A stretch of DNA of 64,000 nt. Source: Imperialibacter sp964351395 (lineage in GTDB: Bacteria; Bacteroidota; Bacteroidia; Cytophagales; Cyclobacteriaceae). The notes beneath the pieces are model-generated. The model did no database searches. It saw only the letters and a list, made by a program, of their open reading frames with translations, and was not told where the DNA came from. Below are positions 17,980 through 26,675 of this stretch, piece by piece; the first letter of the stretch is position 1, and every line of letters starts with the position of its first letter. The stretch spans positions 95,626 to 159,625 of the forward strand of contig CAYGOF010000013.1 of the NCBI GenBank assembly GCA_964351395.1, in the 5' to 3' direction. The position numbers and the translations under genes are program-made.

Positions 17980-18396
17980 TTGGAGATAAAAAGAATTACG
18001 GCGGAACAAACCTGGCCTTTGAGACATAGGGTAATGTGGCCCGACCAGCCTTTTGACTTTGTGAAAGTGGAGGAAGATCAGCAAGGCATGCATTACGGCC
18101 TCTTTGTTGACGACACCATGGTGTCTATTGTTTCACTTTTTATAAAAGATGGAAAAGCACAATTCAGGAAATTTGCCACTGAGGTTGAACACCAGGGAAA
18201 AGGATATGGTACTTATCTTTTGAATTACCTGATCAGGGAAGTTGAAAGCCTGGGTGTGTCTTCCTTTTGGTGCAATGCCCGGACCGAAAAGTCAGGCTAC
18301 TACGAGAGATTTGGCCTGCAAAAAACGGATGCCCATTACATGAAAGGTGGAATTGAATTTGTAGTGATGGAAAAAAAATACCAAGCAATTAAATAG
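17980..18396 (+). CDS. GNAT family N-acetyltransferase, TTG start
   Basis: The 138-residue protein is a compact GNAT enzyme that transfers acetyl from acetyl-CoA. The core shows FRKFATEVEHQGKGYGTYLL, with the QGKGYG pyrophosphate-binding loop of motif A. SFWCNARTEKSGYYERFGL is motif B (the usual Y-x-x-x-G-F/L end). The TTG at 17980 is 1 base after the preceding stop and gives a full first strand (EIKRITAEQTWPLRHRVMWP); the next ATG would remove it. The target, an amine or protein, is unknown. It converges with the GT61-like gene, leaving only 3 bases between stops. Confidence 0.88.
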   Translation: MEIKRITAEQTWPLRHRVMWPDQPFDFVKVEEDQQGMHYGLFVDDTMVSIVSLFIKDGKAQFRKFATEVEHQGKGYGTYLLNYLIREVESLGVSSFWCNARTEKSGYYERFGLQKTDAHYMKGGIEFVVMEKKYQAIK

Positions 18397-18399
18397 CCA

Positions 18400-19590
18400 C
18401 TACACGAGCTTCTCACCATGCGTCCACCCTTTCAGCATGGTGACTACATGATCATTTAATTGCCTTGCCGAGGTTTTAACAGGTAAATTTCTAGCAAAAA
18501 ACAGTGCTCGTTGGACTGGTTCATTCGGGCGAGGGATCATGTCCTCGCTGAAATTTGCTATTTTGAAGTCGGGCACCAAACTGATGCAAGCTCCGCCAAG
18601 AAATGATGGAAGCAGCATATTGCTACCATGCACTCCGATGCAGACATGGGATTTGGCATACAGCTCGAGCCATTCCACCTCGTGTTGAATAAAGGTTGGA
18701 TAATCCATCCTTCGATCGTCCAAAAAGTGCATTGGATGCGTAGTGCCTATTCCGACTGCGACCAAGTTAACTTCAACTTGTTTTTTTAAGTGTTGTGCAA
18801 ACCGCTTTATCAGTCTGTTTTGTCTGAACACAAAATAAGATTTAAATGCATTCAACCACCCCATCTTTACACAAACCAGGTAAAGGAAGTTATCTAACTT
18901 ACCATTAAGCCAAAATCTATCTTCGCGCAAAATGAAAGATATTTGATAAGGGCTTTTGCCAAATTCCTGGAAATTGAAAGGTCTTATTCTTGTAAGTTGT
19001 GTAAAATCCAATGCCTCCAGTGCCAAATTCATTTGGGCCTGCACAATAGCAACCTCTCCGAGCCTTTGCACTTGCTTTACGACAAACTCCTGAAAACCAT
19101 CCAGCTGACCATCCAAGGCTTTGAATGAAGCGTCTACCACCCATACTTCGGCAACAAACTCAGGCACCAGATGTAGCACCGAACGTGGCACAATGGCCAC
19201 CAGGTCAACCCCTTCCTCGGTTTCCAACTTTAGCAGGTTAGCTAGTTTGTATAAGCAATGTCCATAACAACCATCCAGGCAATTGAGTAGCAAAACCGGC
19301 TGTTCAATAGGACGGTTGGAAATGATGGAATAACTGCCTTCCGTTTTGACAGAAGAAAAAAGTGCTTGATGAAAAGGGACTGTCAGCCACTCAGGAAGAA
19401 TCAGGGAGCTGTTCCGCAGCGTTCCGTCTTTCCCATAGACAACTTCGGCGTTTACAAAGTGTCCCGTTGCCAATGATCGAAAATAGTCTTCGCCGACAAG
19501 TACCATGTAGTTACCAAAAAAAAGCACCTCTAACTCATCGCCAGCAGCAACAAAAAGGCGATCTTCTTTGAGTTTTAATGGATACTTCAC
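18400..19590 (-). CDS. Glycosyltransferase 61-like protein, GTG start
   Basis: The 396-residue product shows no signal peptide. The C-terminal third contains GVHGSNMLLPSFLGGACISLVPD, which recalls the GLHGAGL..LFMPPG signature of GT61 (DUF563) glycosyltransferases. An earlier segment (VLLLNCLDGCYGHCLYKLANLL) matches the 'Y(G/F)H(W/C)L.E.LP.L' block of that group. GT61 enzymes add sugars to glycans or glycoproteins. The start codon is GTG (reverse complement of 19588-19590) and lies 28 bases after the DUF72 gene. The assignment is tentative: motifs are suggestive but the rest is divergent. Confidence 0.55.
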   Translation of the reverse strand: MKYPLKLKEDRLFVAAGDELEVLFFGNYMVLVGEDYFRSLATGHFVNAEVVYGKDGTLRNSSLILPEWLTVPFHQALFSSVKTEGSYSIISNRPIEQPVLLLNCLDGCYGHCLYKLANLLKLETEEGVDLVAIVPRSVLHLVPEFVAEVWVVDASFKALDGQLDGFQEFVVKQVQRLGEVAIVQAQMNLALEALDFTQLTRIRPFNFQEFGKSPYQISFILREDRFWLNGKLDNFLYLVCVKMGWLNAFKSYFVFRQNRLIKRFAQHLKKQVEVNLVAVGIGTTHPMHFLDDRRMDYPTFIQHEVEWLELYAKSHVCIGVHGSNMLLPSFLGGACISLVPDFKIANFSEDMIPRPNEPVQRALFFARNLPVKTSARQLNDHVVTMLKGWTHGEKLV

Positions 19591-19618
19591 GTTTTAGTTT
19601 TTCAACAGGTATGACAAC

Positions 19619-20509
19619 TCACAATATCGACTTTTCTTGACCATTAAGTGTTGTTGGTACTATCAACTGCGTGCCAAGCTGTTCATTTAATTTTTGAATA
19701 AAATAGGCGGATAATAAAGGTGAATCCAATTCCATATTTTGATGTATGAAGAAATAGAGTTTTTGTAAGCCCTGCTCTTTCCATAAGCCAATACGGTCCA
19801 ACCAGTCGTCCAGCCTTTTGTAATCTATTGGGTGATTTGCCCCTACAAACCTAATAAATGCTTCCGATGTCGTCATTCTCATGTGCAGCACATCTCTCCT
19901 GCCTGCTGTATCCACCAGCACATTTGACACTTCGTTTTCTTCCAACAATCGGTATAAATCCTCAGTCGCTGCTTCGTTTGTAAACCAATCCTCATTCCTT
20001 ACTTCAATCGCCAGAGGAATTACTTTGGGGAACTCATCGACAAACTTCACCACCCGATCAAAATGCTTGGGTTTGAAATTATCGTGCATTTGAAGAAATA
20101 CCATACCGAGTTTTTCTTCCAACCCAGAAATAGCGTCACAATAAGCCTCTACCACCTGTTTCGTATTATTTAATCGCCTGAAATGGCTAATCGAATTCGT
20201 TAGTTTTGGAAAAAACTTAAAGTCGTTGGCAGTGCTTTCCTTCCACTTTAGCACCTGTGACATCTTAGGGTAACTATAAAAAGTAGCATTCAATTCAATA
20301 CTTTTAAATTGAGTGCTATAATAACCAAGTTCATGTTTAGTGCCACGGGGATAAAAGTTCTTTAAGTCTTTCCTGTTCCATTTGGCACAGCCAACATAGG
20401 CCTCAAAGTTCCCTTTTTTACTGTTTGCGAGCACATCTGCCGTGTCAGGGTGGTCAGGCGGAAGCACAAAATCAACACTTCCGGGATCAGCAACGGAACC
20501 AAATTTCAT
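19619..20509 (-). CDS. DUF72 family protein (YecE-like)
   Basis: A 296-residue TIM-barrel-like protein of the widespread DUF72 family. It shows the family start YVGCAKWNRKDLKNFYP, the block STQFKSIELNATFYSYP, then FKFFPKLTNSISHFRRL, a later FVGANHPIDYKRLDDW, and YFFIHQNMELDSP near the end. No reaction is firmly established for the family; the fold suggests a hydrolase or isomerase. There is no signal sequence. It heads a minus-strand pair with the GT61-like gene. Confidence 0.93.
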   Translation of the reverse strand: MKFGSVADPGSVDFVLPPDHPDTADVLANSKKGNFEAYVGCAKWNRKDLKNFYPRGTKHELGYYSTQFKSIELNATFYSYPKMSQVLKWKESTANDFKFFPKLTNSISHFRRLNNTKQVVEAYCDAISGLEEKLGMVFLQMHDNFKPKHFDRVVKFVDEFPKVIPLAIEVRNEDWFTNEAATEDLYRLLEENEVSNVLVDTAGRRDVLHMRMTTSEAFIRFVGANHPIDYKRLDDWLDRIGLWKEQGLQKLYFFIHQNMELDSPLLSAYFIQKLNEQLGTQLIVPTTLNGQEKSIL

Positions 20510-20842
20510 TCAGCAATGGTTAGATGACGCAGCGAATATACACAACTATTGTTTTTGTTGGATCGCTCCAAAAGTCATCCATCAGATCACACAGTCCACT
20601 TCACTCTCCGACCATTTTGATGCAATTAGGTAGCACTTTCGTATAGCTATGGGAACATTAGCTGACGAGTTCAAACATTGAAAATCCGTTCATATAAGTC
20701 CACATATTTCATTAGTTAGATCAAAGAACATTGACCATCGCGTCGGTCGTTTTACTTTTTGTTCGTCAAACACAATTAGCATTGTAGGCGTTACTTTGGT
20801 AACTTTTGATCTGCGTTAATCAACTCCCTCAATTAAGCACCT
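20510..20842. other. 333-base divergent intergenic region
   Basis: This AT-rich stretch separates the divergent DUF72 and aldo/keto reductase genes. It must hold both promoters. A TTACTTTG element at 20791-20798 resembles the Bacteroidota -7 box (TAnnTTTG), but no well-spaced TTTG lies upstream. I see no ORF, RNA gene or repeat. Confidence 0.5.
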
Positions 20843-21676
20843 ATGCAAATTTCAGATATCTCTGGCCATGTCACACTCAATAACGGCGTGAACATGCCTT
20901 ACTTCGGGTTGGGTGTATTTAAGAGTAAAGATGGGCGAGAGGTTGAAGATGCTATATCTATGGCACTGGCCGCTGGTTACAGACTCATCGACACTGCTGC
21001 GTTGTATGGTAATGAAAAAGGAGTTGGGGAGGCGGTCAGGAATTCCGGCCTGCCCAGAAAGGATATTTTTGTCACAAGCAAAGTCTGGAACAACGAACAA
21101 GGGTATGATGCTACTTTAAGGGCATTTGACCATTCCTTGAAGCGTTTAAGGCTTGATTATTTGGACCTTTTCCTTATTCACTGGCCAGTAAAAGAGAAAT
21201 ACAAAGAAACCTGGAAAGCACTTGAAAGGCTTTTTCATGAAGGCTTTGTAAGATCCATTGGTGTTAGCAATTTTCTTCAGCATCATTTGGAGGATTTAAT
21301 GGAAACTTCGTCAATTGTGCCCGCGGTAAATCAAATTGAATTCCACCCAAGGCTGGTGCAGCAAACTCTGCTTGACTTTTGCAGTTTGAACAGCATCCAG
21401 GTTGAAGCATGGAGTCCATTGATGCAAGGACAAGTATTCACCATTGAGGCCCTGCAGGAAATAGCCAATAAATACAACAAGACAATTGCACAAATTGTGC
21501 TCCGTTGGAACCTCCAAAAAGGAGCAGTTACCATACCCAAAAGTGTGAAGAAGCATCGAATCGAAGAAAATGCAAGCATCTTTGATTTTTCAATTACAAA
21601 AGAGGATATGCTGGCAATTGACGGGCTTGATCAGCATCAGCGTGTTGGGGCCGATCCAGATAATTTTAACTTTTAG
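20843..21676 (+). CDS. Aldo/keto reductase (diketogluconate-reductase type)
   Basis: The 277-residue protein is an NADPH-dependent carbonyl reductase of the AKR superfamily. The catalytic tetrad fits: Asp in RLIDTAALYGNE with Tyr in the same stretch, Lys in FVTSKVW and His in LFLIHWPV. NADP-binding residues occur in the late IPKSVKKHRIEEN. The short loops and the family block VRSIGVSNF fit the AKR5-like group (2,5-diketo-D-gluconate reductases, methylglyoxal reductases). No signal peptide is visible. It stands alone on the plus strand ahead of the Ca-ATPase gene, with a gap of about 195 bases. Confidence 0.95.
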   Translation: MQISDISGHVTLNNGVNMPYFGLGVFKSKDGREVEDAISMALAAGYRLIDTAALYGNEKGVGEAVRNSGLPRKDIFVTSKVWNNEQGYDATLRAFDHSLKRLRLDYLDLFLIHWPVKEKYKETWKALERLFHEGFVRSIGVSNFLQHHLEDLMETSSIVPAVNQIEFHPRLVQQTLLDFCSLNSIQVEAWSPLMQGQVFTIEALQEIANKYNKTIAQIVLRWNLQKGAVTIPKSVKKHRIEENASIFDFSITKEDMLAIDGLDQHQRVGADPDNFNF

Positions 21677-21871
21677 CATGACTTGGGAGTTATGCCTTTC
21701 GGAGATGTACTTTTCCACTTAAGAATATCCTTTTACAAAGAACTATCTTAAAATCCAATAATGTCAATTTGAAAAAATATGATGAAATTTACGATGTGTA
21801 GTTTACCTTTTGAGCATTTAACCATAGTTTGTCGCGAGAACCGCAAACATTAATAGCTGTAATGTTTTACT

Positions 21872-24781
21872 ATGGAGAATAAGAAGCATCTCGTTGGTTT
21901 GACCGACGAGCAAGTACAGGAAAGTAGGAAGCAACATGGTAATAACTTACTGACGCCTCCAGAAAGAGAACCATTGTGGAAGCTCTTTCTAGAGAAGTTC
22001 GAAGATCCTATCATAAGGATACTCCTCATTGCGGCATTTCTCTCCCTGGTCATTTCATTCGTTCACAACGACTATGCTGAGACAATCGGCATATTTTGCG
22101 CTATTTTCCTTGCGACGGGGGTTGCCTTTTGGTTTGAGATGGACGCAAATAAGAAATTTGATGTTCTCAACAAGGTCAACGATCAGGACCTAATCAAAGT
22201 AATCAGAAACGGTAAGATTGGTGAGGTCACAAAGAAAGACATCGTGGTTGGTGACATCATCCTGTTGGAAACTGGTGAAGAAGTACCGGCAGATGGAGAA
22301 CTATTGGAGGCCGTTTCTCTCCAAATTGACGAATCTACACTCACCGGAGAGCCCCTCATAGAAAAAACTACCCATCCTGAACATTTCCACGAAGATTCTA
22401 CCTATCCTTCTAACTGGGTAATGCGGGGAACGAAAGTGATTGATGGGCATGGTACTGTTGAAGTAAAAAGGGTCGGCGACGCCACTGAATTTGGTCAGGT
22501 GGCTAAAAAGTCGACCGAAATGACAAAAGAGGACACTCCTCTTAACAAACAGCTGGATCGCCTTGCCAAATTAATTGGCGTGGTTGGGTTCATACTTGCA
22601 GTGCTGACTTTCTGCACATTATTTGCTAAAGACATGCTCTTTGGCACTACCGAAGTTCCGTTGGTACAGCTTGGCTCGGCTGGCATGGTGATAGTGGCCA
22701 TGATGGTGGCCCTGTCAAAGGTATGGGTGCCCATCGTTTATGATGGTATCCACCTGATGGGCTATGATAAACCTGTACCCGACATTGTAGAGAATGGAAA
22801 CTGGTTCAAATGGATTGGTTTTGGCGCACTGACGCTTGCTGTCTTATTGGGCATTGGTTATATAGCCGGTATCGACATTACCAGCGCTGCATCCTGGGCG
22901 TCGATTGATTTAGCAAAAATAATTCTGCAGCACTTCATGGTTGCCGTCACACTGATTGTGGTAGCAGTACCGGAGGGTCTGCCTATGAGCGTAACGCTAA
23001 GTCTGGCCATGAGCATGAGGCGTATGCTGCAGAGCAATAACCTGGTGAGGAAAATGCACGCTTGCGAAACCATGGGTGCCACAACCGTCATTTGTACTGA
23101 TAAAACGGGCACTTTGACCCAAAATCAAATGACGATTTATCAAACTGATTTTTTTGGTTTGAAAGACCAGCAACCGGGGAATCAAAGTGAGGCAGCCGAA
23201 ATCATCAAGGAAAGTATTTACTCTAACACGACAGCCCACCTCGATCATTCAAATCCAGAAAAAACAAAATCGCTTGGAAACCCAACTGAAGCTGCATTGC
23301 TCTTCTGGCTGCATAAAAACAATATCGACTACTTGGAGCTGAGAGAAAACACGGAAGTTATTGAACAGCTTACTTTTTCAACAGAGCGAAAATACATGGC
23401 CACACTTATTGAATCACCTACTTTGAAAAAGAAGGTGCTTTATGTAAAGGGGGCTCCAGAAATCATCATGGCAAAGTGTAAGGATGTGACATCAGACGCC
23501 AAGCCTAAGCTTATCAAAGAAGTAAAGGAAGAAGTTGACAACAAACTCATTGGCTATCAGGGAAAAGCCATGAGAACACTTGGCTTTGCTTATAAGATAA
23601 TAGAAGACGAAACGCCTGCCAGTATTAAAGACCTTGCTGATTTTGACCTGACTTTTCTAGGCATTGTGGCTATTTCAGACCCAGTGCGAGAGGAAGTGCC
23701 AAGTGCTGTGAAGGATTGTCATGATGCGGGCATAGACGTTAAAATAGTAACCGGGGATACGCCTGGTACTGCCAAGGAAATAGGCAAGCAAATTGGAATC
23801 TGGTTGGATAGTGACACAGATCAACAGATAATTACAGGTGTCGACTTTGCTGCGCTGACTGACGATGAGGCCCGGAAGCGGGTACAAGCACTTAAAATAA
23901 TGTGCCGCGCAAGACCTGCCGACAAGCAAAGGCTGGTGCAATTGCTACAGCAAACGGGTTCTGTGGTAGCTGTCACAGGCGACGGCACCAATGATGCCCC
24001 AGCACTTAATTACGCCCATGTGGGTCTTTCTATGGGCTCAGGCACATCCGTTGCCAAAGAGGCGAGTGATATCACACTGCTTGATGACTCCTTCAATAGC
24101 ATAGCCACAGCAGTGATGTGGGGTCGTTCATTGTACCAAAACATTCAACGTTTCATTCTGTTTCAGCTCACAATCAACGTAGCTGCTTTGTCTATCGTTT
24201 TCCTGGGCTCAGTTCTTGGGTTTGAACTTCCGCTTACCGTTACACAAATGCTTTGGGTGAATTTGATTATGGACACCTTTGCCGCAGCAGCACTGGCGTC
24301 GCTCCCACCCGATCATAATGTAATGAAAAGTAAACCGCGCCATCCGGAAGATTTTATTATTACCTCGGTAATGGGGAAAACTATATTGGCAGTAGGATTA
24401 GCGTTTGTTGCATTGCTTATAGGAATGCTTTACTATTTCACGGATTCAAATGGAGAAATCAGCCATTATAACTTATCCGTTTTCTTCACCGTATTTGTGA
24501 TGCTCCAGTTTTGGAACTTGTTTAATGCCAAGGCTTATGCTACAAAAAAATCAGCTTTTCATGAGATGAATAAAGGCGTTGGTTTTATCATAGTGTGTAT
24601 ACTTATAGTGATAGGCCAGGTTTTGATTGTGCAATTTGGCGGGGAAGTGTTCAGGACAGTACCTATTTCTGTCAAAGACTGGGTGATTATCATCGCATCA
24701 ACATCGGTAGTGCTTTGGGCTGGGGAAATTGCCAGAATTTTTATGAATCGAAAGGCTGAAAACAAACCCCAGACCGCCTAG
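21872..24781 (+). CDS. Calcium-translocating P-type ATPase (PMCA type)
   Basis: This 969-residue inner-membrane pump exports Ca2+ by ATP hydrolysis. The phosphorylated Asp410 sits in CTDKTGTLT, the E-P turnover motif TGDGTNDAP has Asp704, the actuator loop is LTGEP, and the transport motif VPEGLP has Glu368. The order of domains is typical of PMCA-type bacterial pumps. One unusual point lies between the actuator and the PEGLP helix. About 90 extra residues there (roughly 250-345) contain two further hydrophobic segments (AGMVIVAMMVAL and GALTLAVLLGIGYIAG). The reading frame stays open throughout, so this is an insertion and not a frameshift. A terminator hairpin follows directly. Confidence 0.96.
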   Translation: MENKKHLVGLTDEQVQESRKQHGNNLLTPPEREPLWKLFLEKFEDPIIRILLIAAFLSLVISFVHNDYAETIGIFCAIFLATGVAFWFEMDANKKFDVLNKVNDQDLIKVIRNGKIGEVTKKDIVVGDIILLETGEEVPADGELLEAVSLQIDESTLTGEPLIEKTTHPEHFHEDSTYPSNWVMRGTKVIDGHGTVEVKRVGDATEFGQVAKKSTEMTKEDTPLNKQLDRLAKLIGVVGFILAVLTFCTLFAKDMLFGTTEVPLVQLGSAGMVIVAMMVALSKVWVPIVYDGIHLMGYDKPVPDIVENGNWFKWIGFGALTLAVLLGIGYIAGIDITSAASWASIDLAKIILQHFMVAVTLIVVAVPEGLPMSVTLSLAMSMRRMLQSNNLVRKMHACETMGATTVICTDKTGTLTQNQMTIYQTDFFGLKDQQPGNQSEAAEIIKESIYSNTTAHLDHSNPEKTKSLGNPTEAALLFWLHKNNIDYLELRENTEVIEQLTFSTERKYMATLIESPTLKKKVLYVKGAPEIIMAKCKDVTSDAKPKLIKEVKEEVDNKLIGYQGKAMRTLGFAYKIIEDETPASIKDLADFDLTFLGIVAISDPVREEVPSAVKDCHDAGIDVKIVTGDTPGTAKEIGKQIGIWLDSDTDQQIITGVDFAALTDDEARKRVQALKIMCRARPADKQRLVQLLQQTGSVVAVTGDGTNDAPALNYAHVGLSMGSGTSVAKEASDITLLDDSFNSIATAVMWGRSLYQNIQRFILFQLTINVAALSIVFLGSVLGFELPLTVTQMLWVNLIMDTFAAAALASLPPDHNVMKSKPRHPEDFIITSVMGKTILAVGLAFVALLIGMLYYFTDSNGEISHYNLSVFFTVFVMLQFWNLFNAKAYATKKSAFHEMNKGVGFIIVCILIVIGQVLIVQFGGEVFRTVPISVKDWVIIIASTSVVLWAGEIARIFMNRKAENKPQTA

Positions 24782-24796
24782 CATATATTTGACATG

Positions 24797-24827
24797 AAGA
24801 AAGAGCTGACATGGTCAGCTCTTTCTT
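24797..24827. terminator. Bidirectional terminator between Ca-ATPase and carboxylesterase genes
   Basis: A perfect 14-base inverted repeat, AAGAAAGAGCTGAC / GTCAGCTCTTTCTT with loop ATG, lies between the convergent stops. T-rich sequence follows in the plus direction. It can serve both genes. Confidence 0.85.
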
Positions 24828-24848
24828 ATTTCTAATCAAAACCATCTT

Positions 24849-26528
24849 TTAAACGGGTAATGCCGCTCTTGCCGCTCTATCAGGATCGTTCTTTACTTCG
24901 CAAGTATCATTAAGCACCATCGTCTCCCCATTTTCCCTGGTGTAAGCAGGCCATGTTGGCAACACACCTGCATTCGGATCACCCGTACGCATGAACGACA
25001 GTAATGATGCCGACATTTTATTTGAAAGCCTTCTTGGCCTTGCACCACCACCCGTGTGGGTGTACATTCTGTCTGTGTTCGAATACCAGAAGCAAATGTC
25101 GATGCAATGGAATGCCCTCATACGGCCATCATACATTGGTGGCTCCCATCCGAACCATGCCAGGTACACTGGTGCTTTCTGAGCAGTCTTCGCATTCGAT
25201 GTTTTGATGGCTCCCTGCCTGTTTGAAACAGCCATTGCCCATAATTCAGCTGGCTTAGCTTCGGGAAAGCTGGCTTTGTAGGCATTCACCACCTTTTCCG
25301 AGTCATCACCAAACCTTTGTTTCAATTTTTCTACCACACCAGCAAAGTCGATGGCCTCCAGCTCAGCACTGGTTCTTGTAGGCGACCACTCGTGAAACGT
25401 GGTACACACCATCAAAGGCATATTGGCGCCTGTACCATTTGGTTCACTAAAGAACTCCTCTGCAGGCAAATGAACACCGTCTGCCACCGGACCGAACCCT
25501 CCTCTACCACTACCAGCATCTAATTTATCCTCTCTTGCTTTCGCCATTGCCCTGTAGGCAATATCGAGATATTCTCTCCAGGGAATTTCCTGAATTTTAT
25601 CTAGTGTAGCTGGAGTTAAGCCTGCTTCTTTCATGACATATTCACCCAGCTTCTGGGAATAACTTTTTTTAACACCAGTCAGCATAGATCCGCTTAACGC
25701 TACACCTTTATGCACCAGCTGTTGGGCAGCGGGCATGGCCATTGTACCAGTCACTTTGGCTCCGCCGCCAGACTGCCCCATAATGGTGACATTGCCAGGA
25801 TCGCCGCCAAAATTGGCGACGTTATCTCTTACCCATTCGAGGGCTGCAACAATATCCAACATGCCTGCATTGCCTGAAGAGACATACTTCTCTCCTCCAA
25901 CACCTGAAAAGTCTGTAAAACCTATCGGGCCGAGGCGATGGTTGATGGAAACAAATACCACATCGCCATTTTTACTAAAATTTTCACCATGGTAACCGTC
26001 CTGCTCGATGGCATTGCCATTAGTAAACCCACCACCATGCAGCCATACCATGACCGGACGTTTCTTTCCGTCATTGATTGCTGGTGTCCAAACATTCAGC
26101 CTAAGGCAATCTTCACTTACATCGTCGTAGTTCCAATGATCGGCAAACGAGTAGTCCACATTGGCATAACGGTTATCCATGATTTGGGGTGCTGTATTGC
26201 CCCACCAGATGGTCGATTTCACGTCGGACCAGGGTTCCGGTTTTTGCGGCGGCATAAAGCGGTTTTTACCTGAGGTATCTGCTCCGTAAGGAACTCCCAG
26301 ATAAGTATACACCCCGTTGAGGATATAGCCTTTTACTTTTCCTGAGGTGGTATTTGCTATGGCAATATCATCTCCGATAAACAGAAATTGCTCGTCTTCG
26401 GGTATTTCTTCTTCTGATGCTTTATTGGCCGTGGCGTCGCAAGAAGTCAAAGGCAGGGCCGCAGCCAAGCCGATACCAGCCGTTCCGAGCCCCATTTTTT
26501 GAATAAAATCTCTTCTTTTAGTTTTCAT
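24849..26528 (-). CDS. Secreted type-B carboxylesterase
   Basis: The 559-residue protein begins with a Tat-like leader (KRRDFIQKMGLGTAGIGLAAAL) ending in LTSC, so it may be a Tat-exported lipoprotein. The alpha/beta hydrolase core has YLGVPYG, RLNVWTPA, VMVWLHGGGF (oxyanion hole), the nucleophile elbow GQSGGG, and a late AFHCIDICFWY with the likely catalytic His. Esterase or lactonase activity is expected; the exact substrate is unknown. Tat export in this group often serves cofactor-free but folded hydrolases. The gene is followed by the shared terminator at 24797-24827 and preceded by the terminator of the PQQ gene. Confidence 0.93.
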   Translation of the reverse strand: MKTKRRDFIQKMGLGTAGIGLAAALPLTSCDATANKASEEEIPEDEQFLFIGDDIAIANTTSGKVKGYILNGVYTYLGVPYGADTSGKNRFMPPQKPEPWSDVKSTIWWGNTAPQIMDNRYANVDYSFADHWNYDDVSEDCLRLNVWTPAINDGKKRPVMVWLHGGGFTNGNAIEQDGYHGENFSKNGDVVFVSINHRLGPIGFTDFSGVGGEKYVSSGNAGMLDIVAALEWVRDNVANFGGDPGNVTIMGQSGGGAKVTGTMAMPAAQQLVHKGVALSGSMLTGVKKSYSQKLGEYVMKEAGLTPATLDKIQEIPWREYLDIAYRAMAKAREDKLDAGSGRGGFGPVADGVHLPAEEFFSEPNGTGANMPLMVCTTFHEWSPTRTSAELEAIDFAGVVEKLKQRFGDDSEKVVNAYKASFPEAKPAELWAMAVSNRQGAIKTSNAKTAQKAPVYLAWFGWEPPMYDGRMRAFHCIDICFWYSNTDRMYTHTGGGARPRRLSNKMSASLLSFMRTGDPNAGVLPTWPAYTRENGETMVLNDTCEVKNDPDRAARAALPV

Positions 26529-26620
26529 ATAGGTATGATTTTGATGTCGTGTGTTCTAGTGAATCACAAATTCCTTCTTTTTACTTCATTGCCTTCAAAC
26601 TAATCATTCAATTTACAAAA

Positions 26621-26648
26621 AAGCCTCAGACAAATCGATCTGAGGCTT
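26621..26648 (-). terminator. Rho-independent terminator of the PQQ dehydrogenase gene
   Basis: On the minus strand AAGCCTCAGA / TCTGAGGCTT forms a perfect 10-pair stem followed by TTTTTTG. It lies about 30 bases past the stop at 26676. Confidence 0.9.
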
Positions 26649-26675
26649 CTTTCCATATCCTTCCAGAAAAACGGT

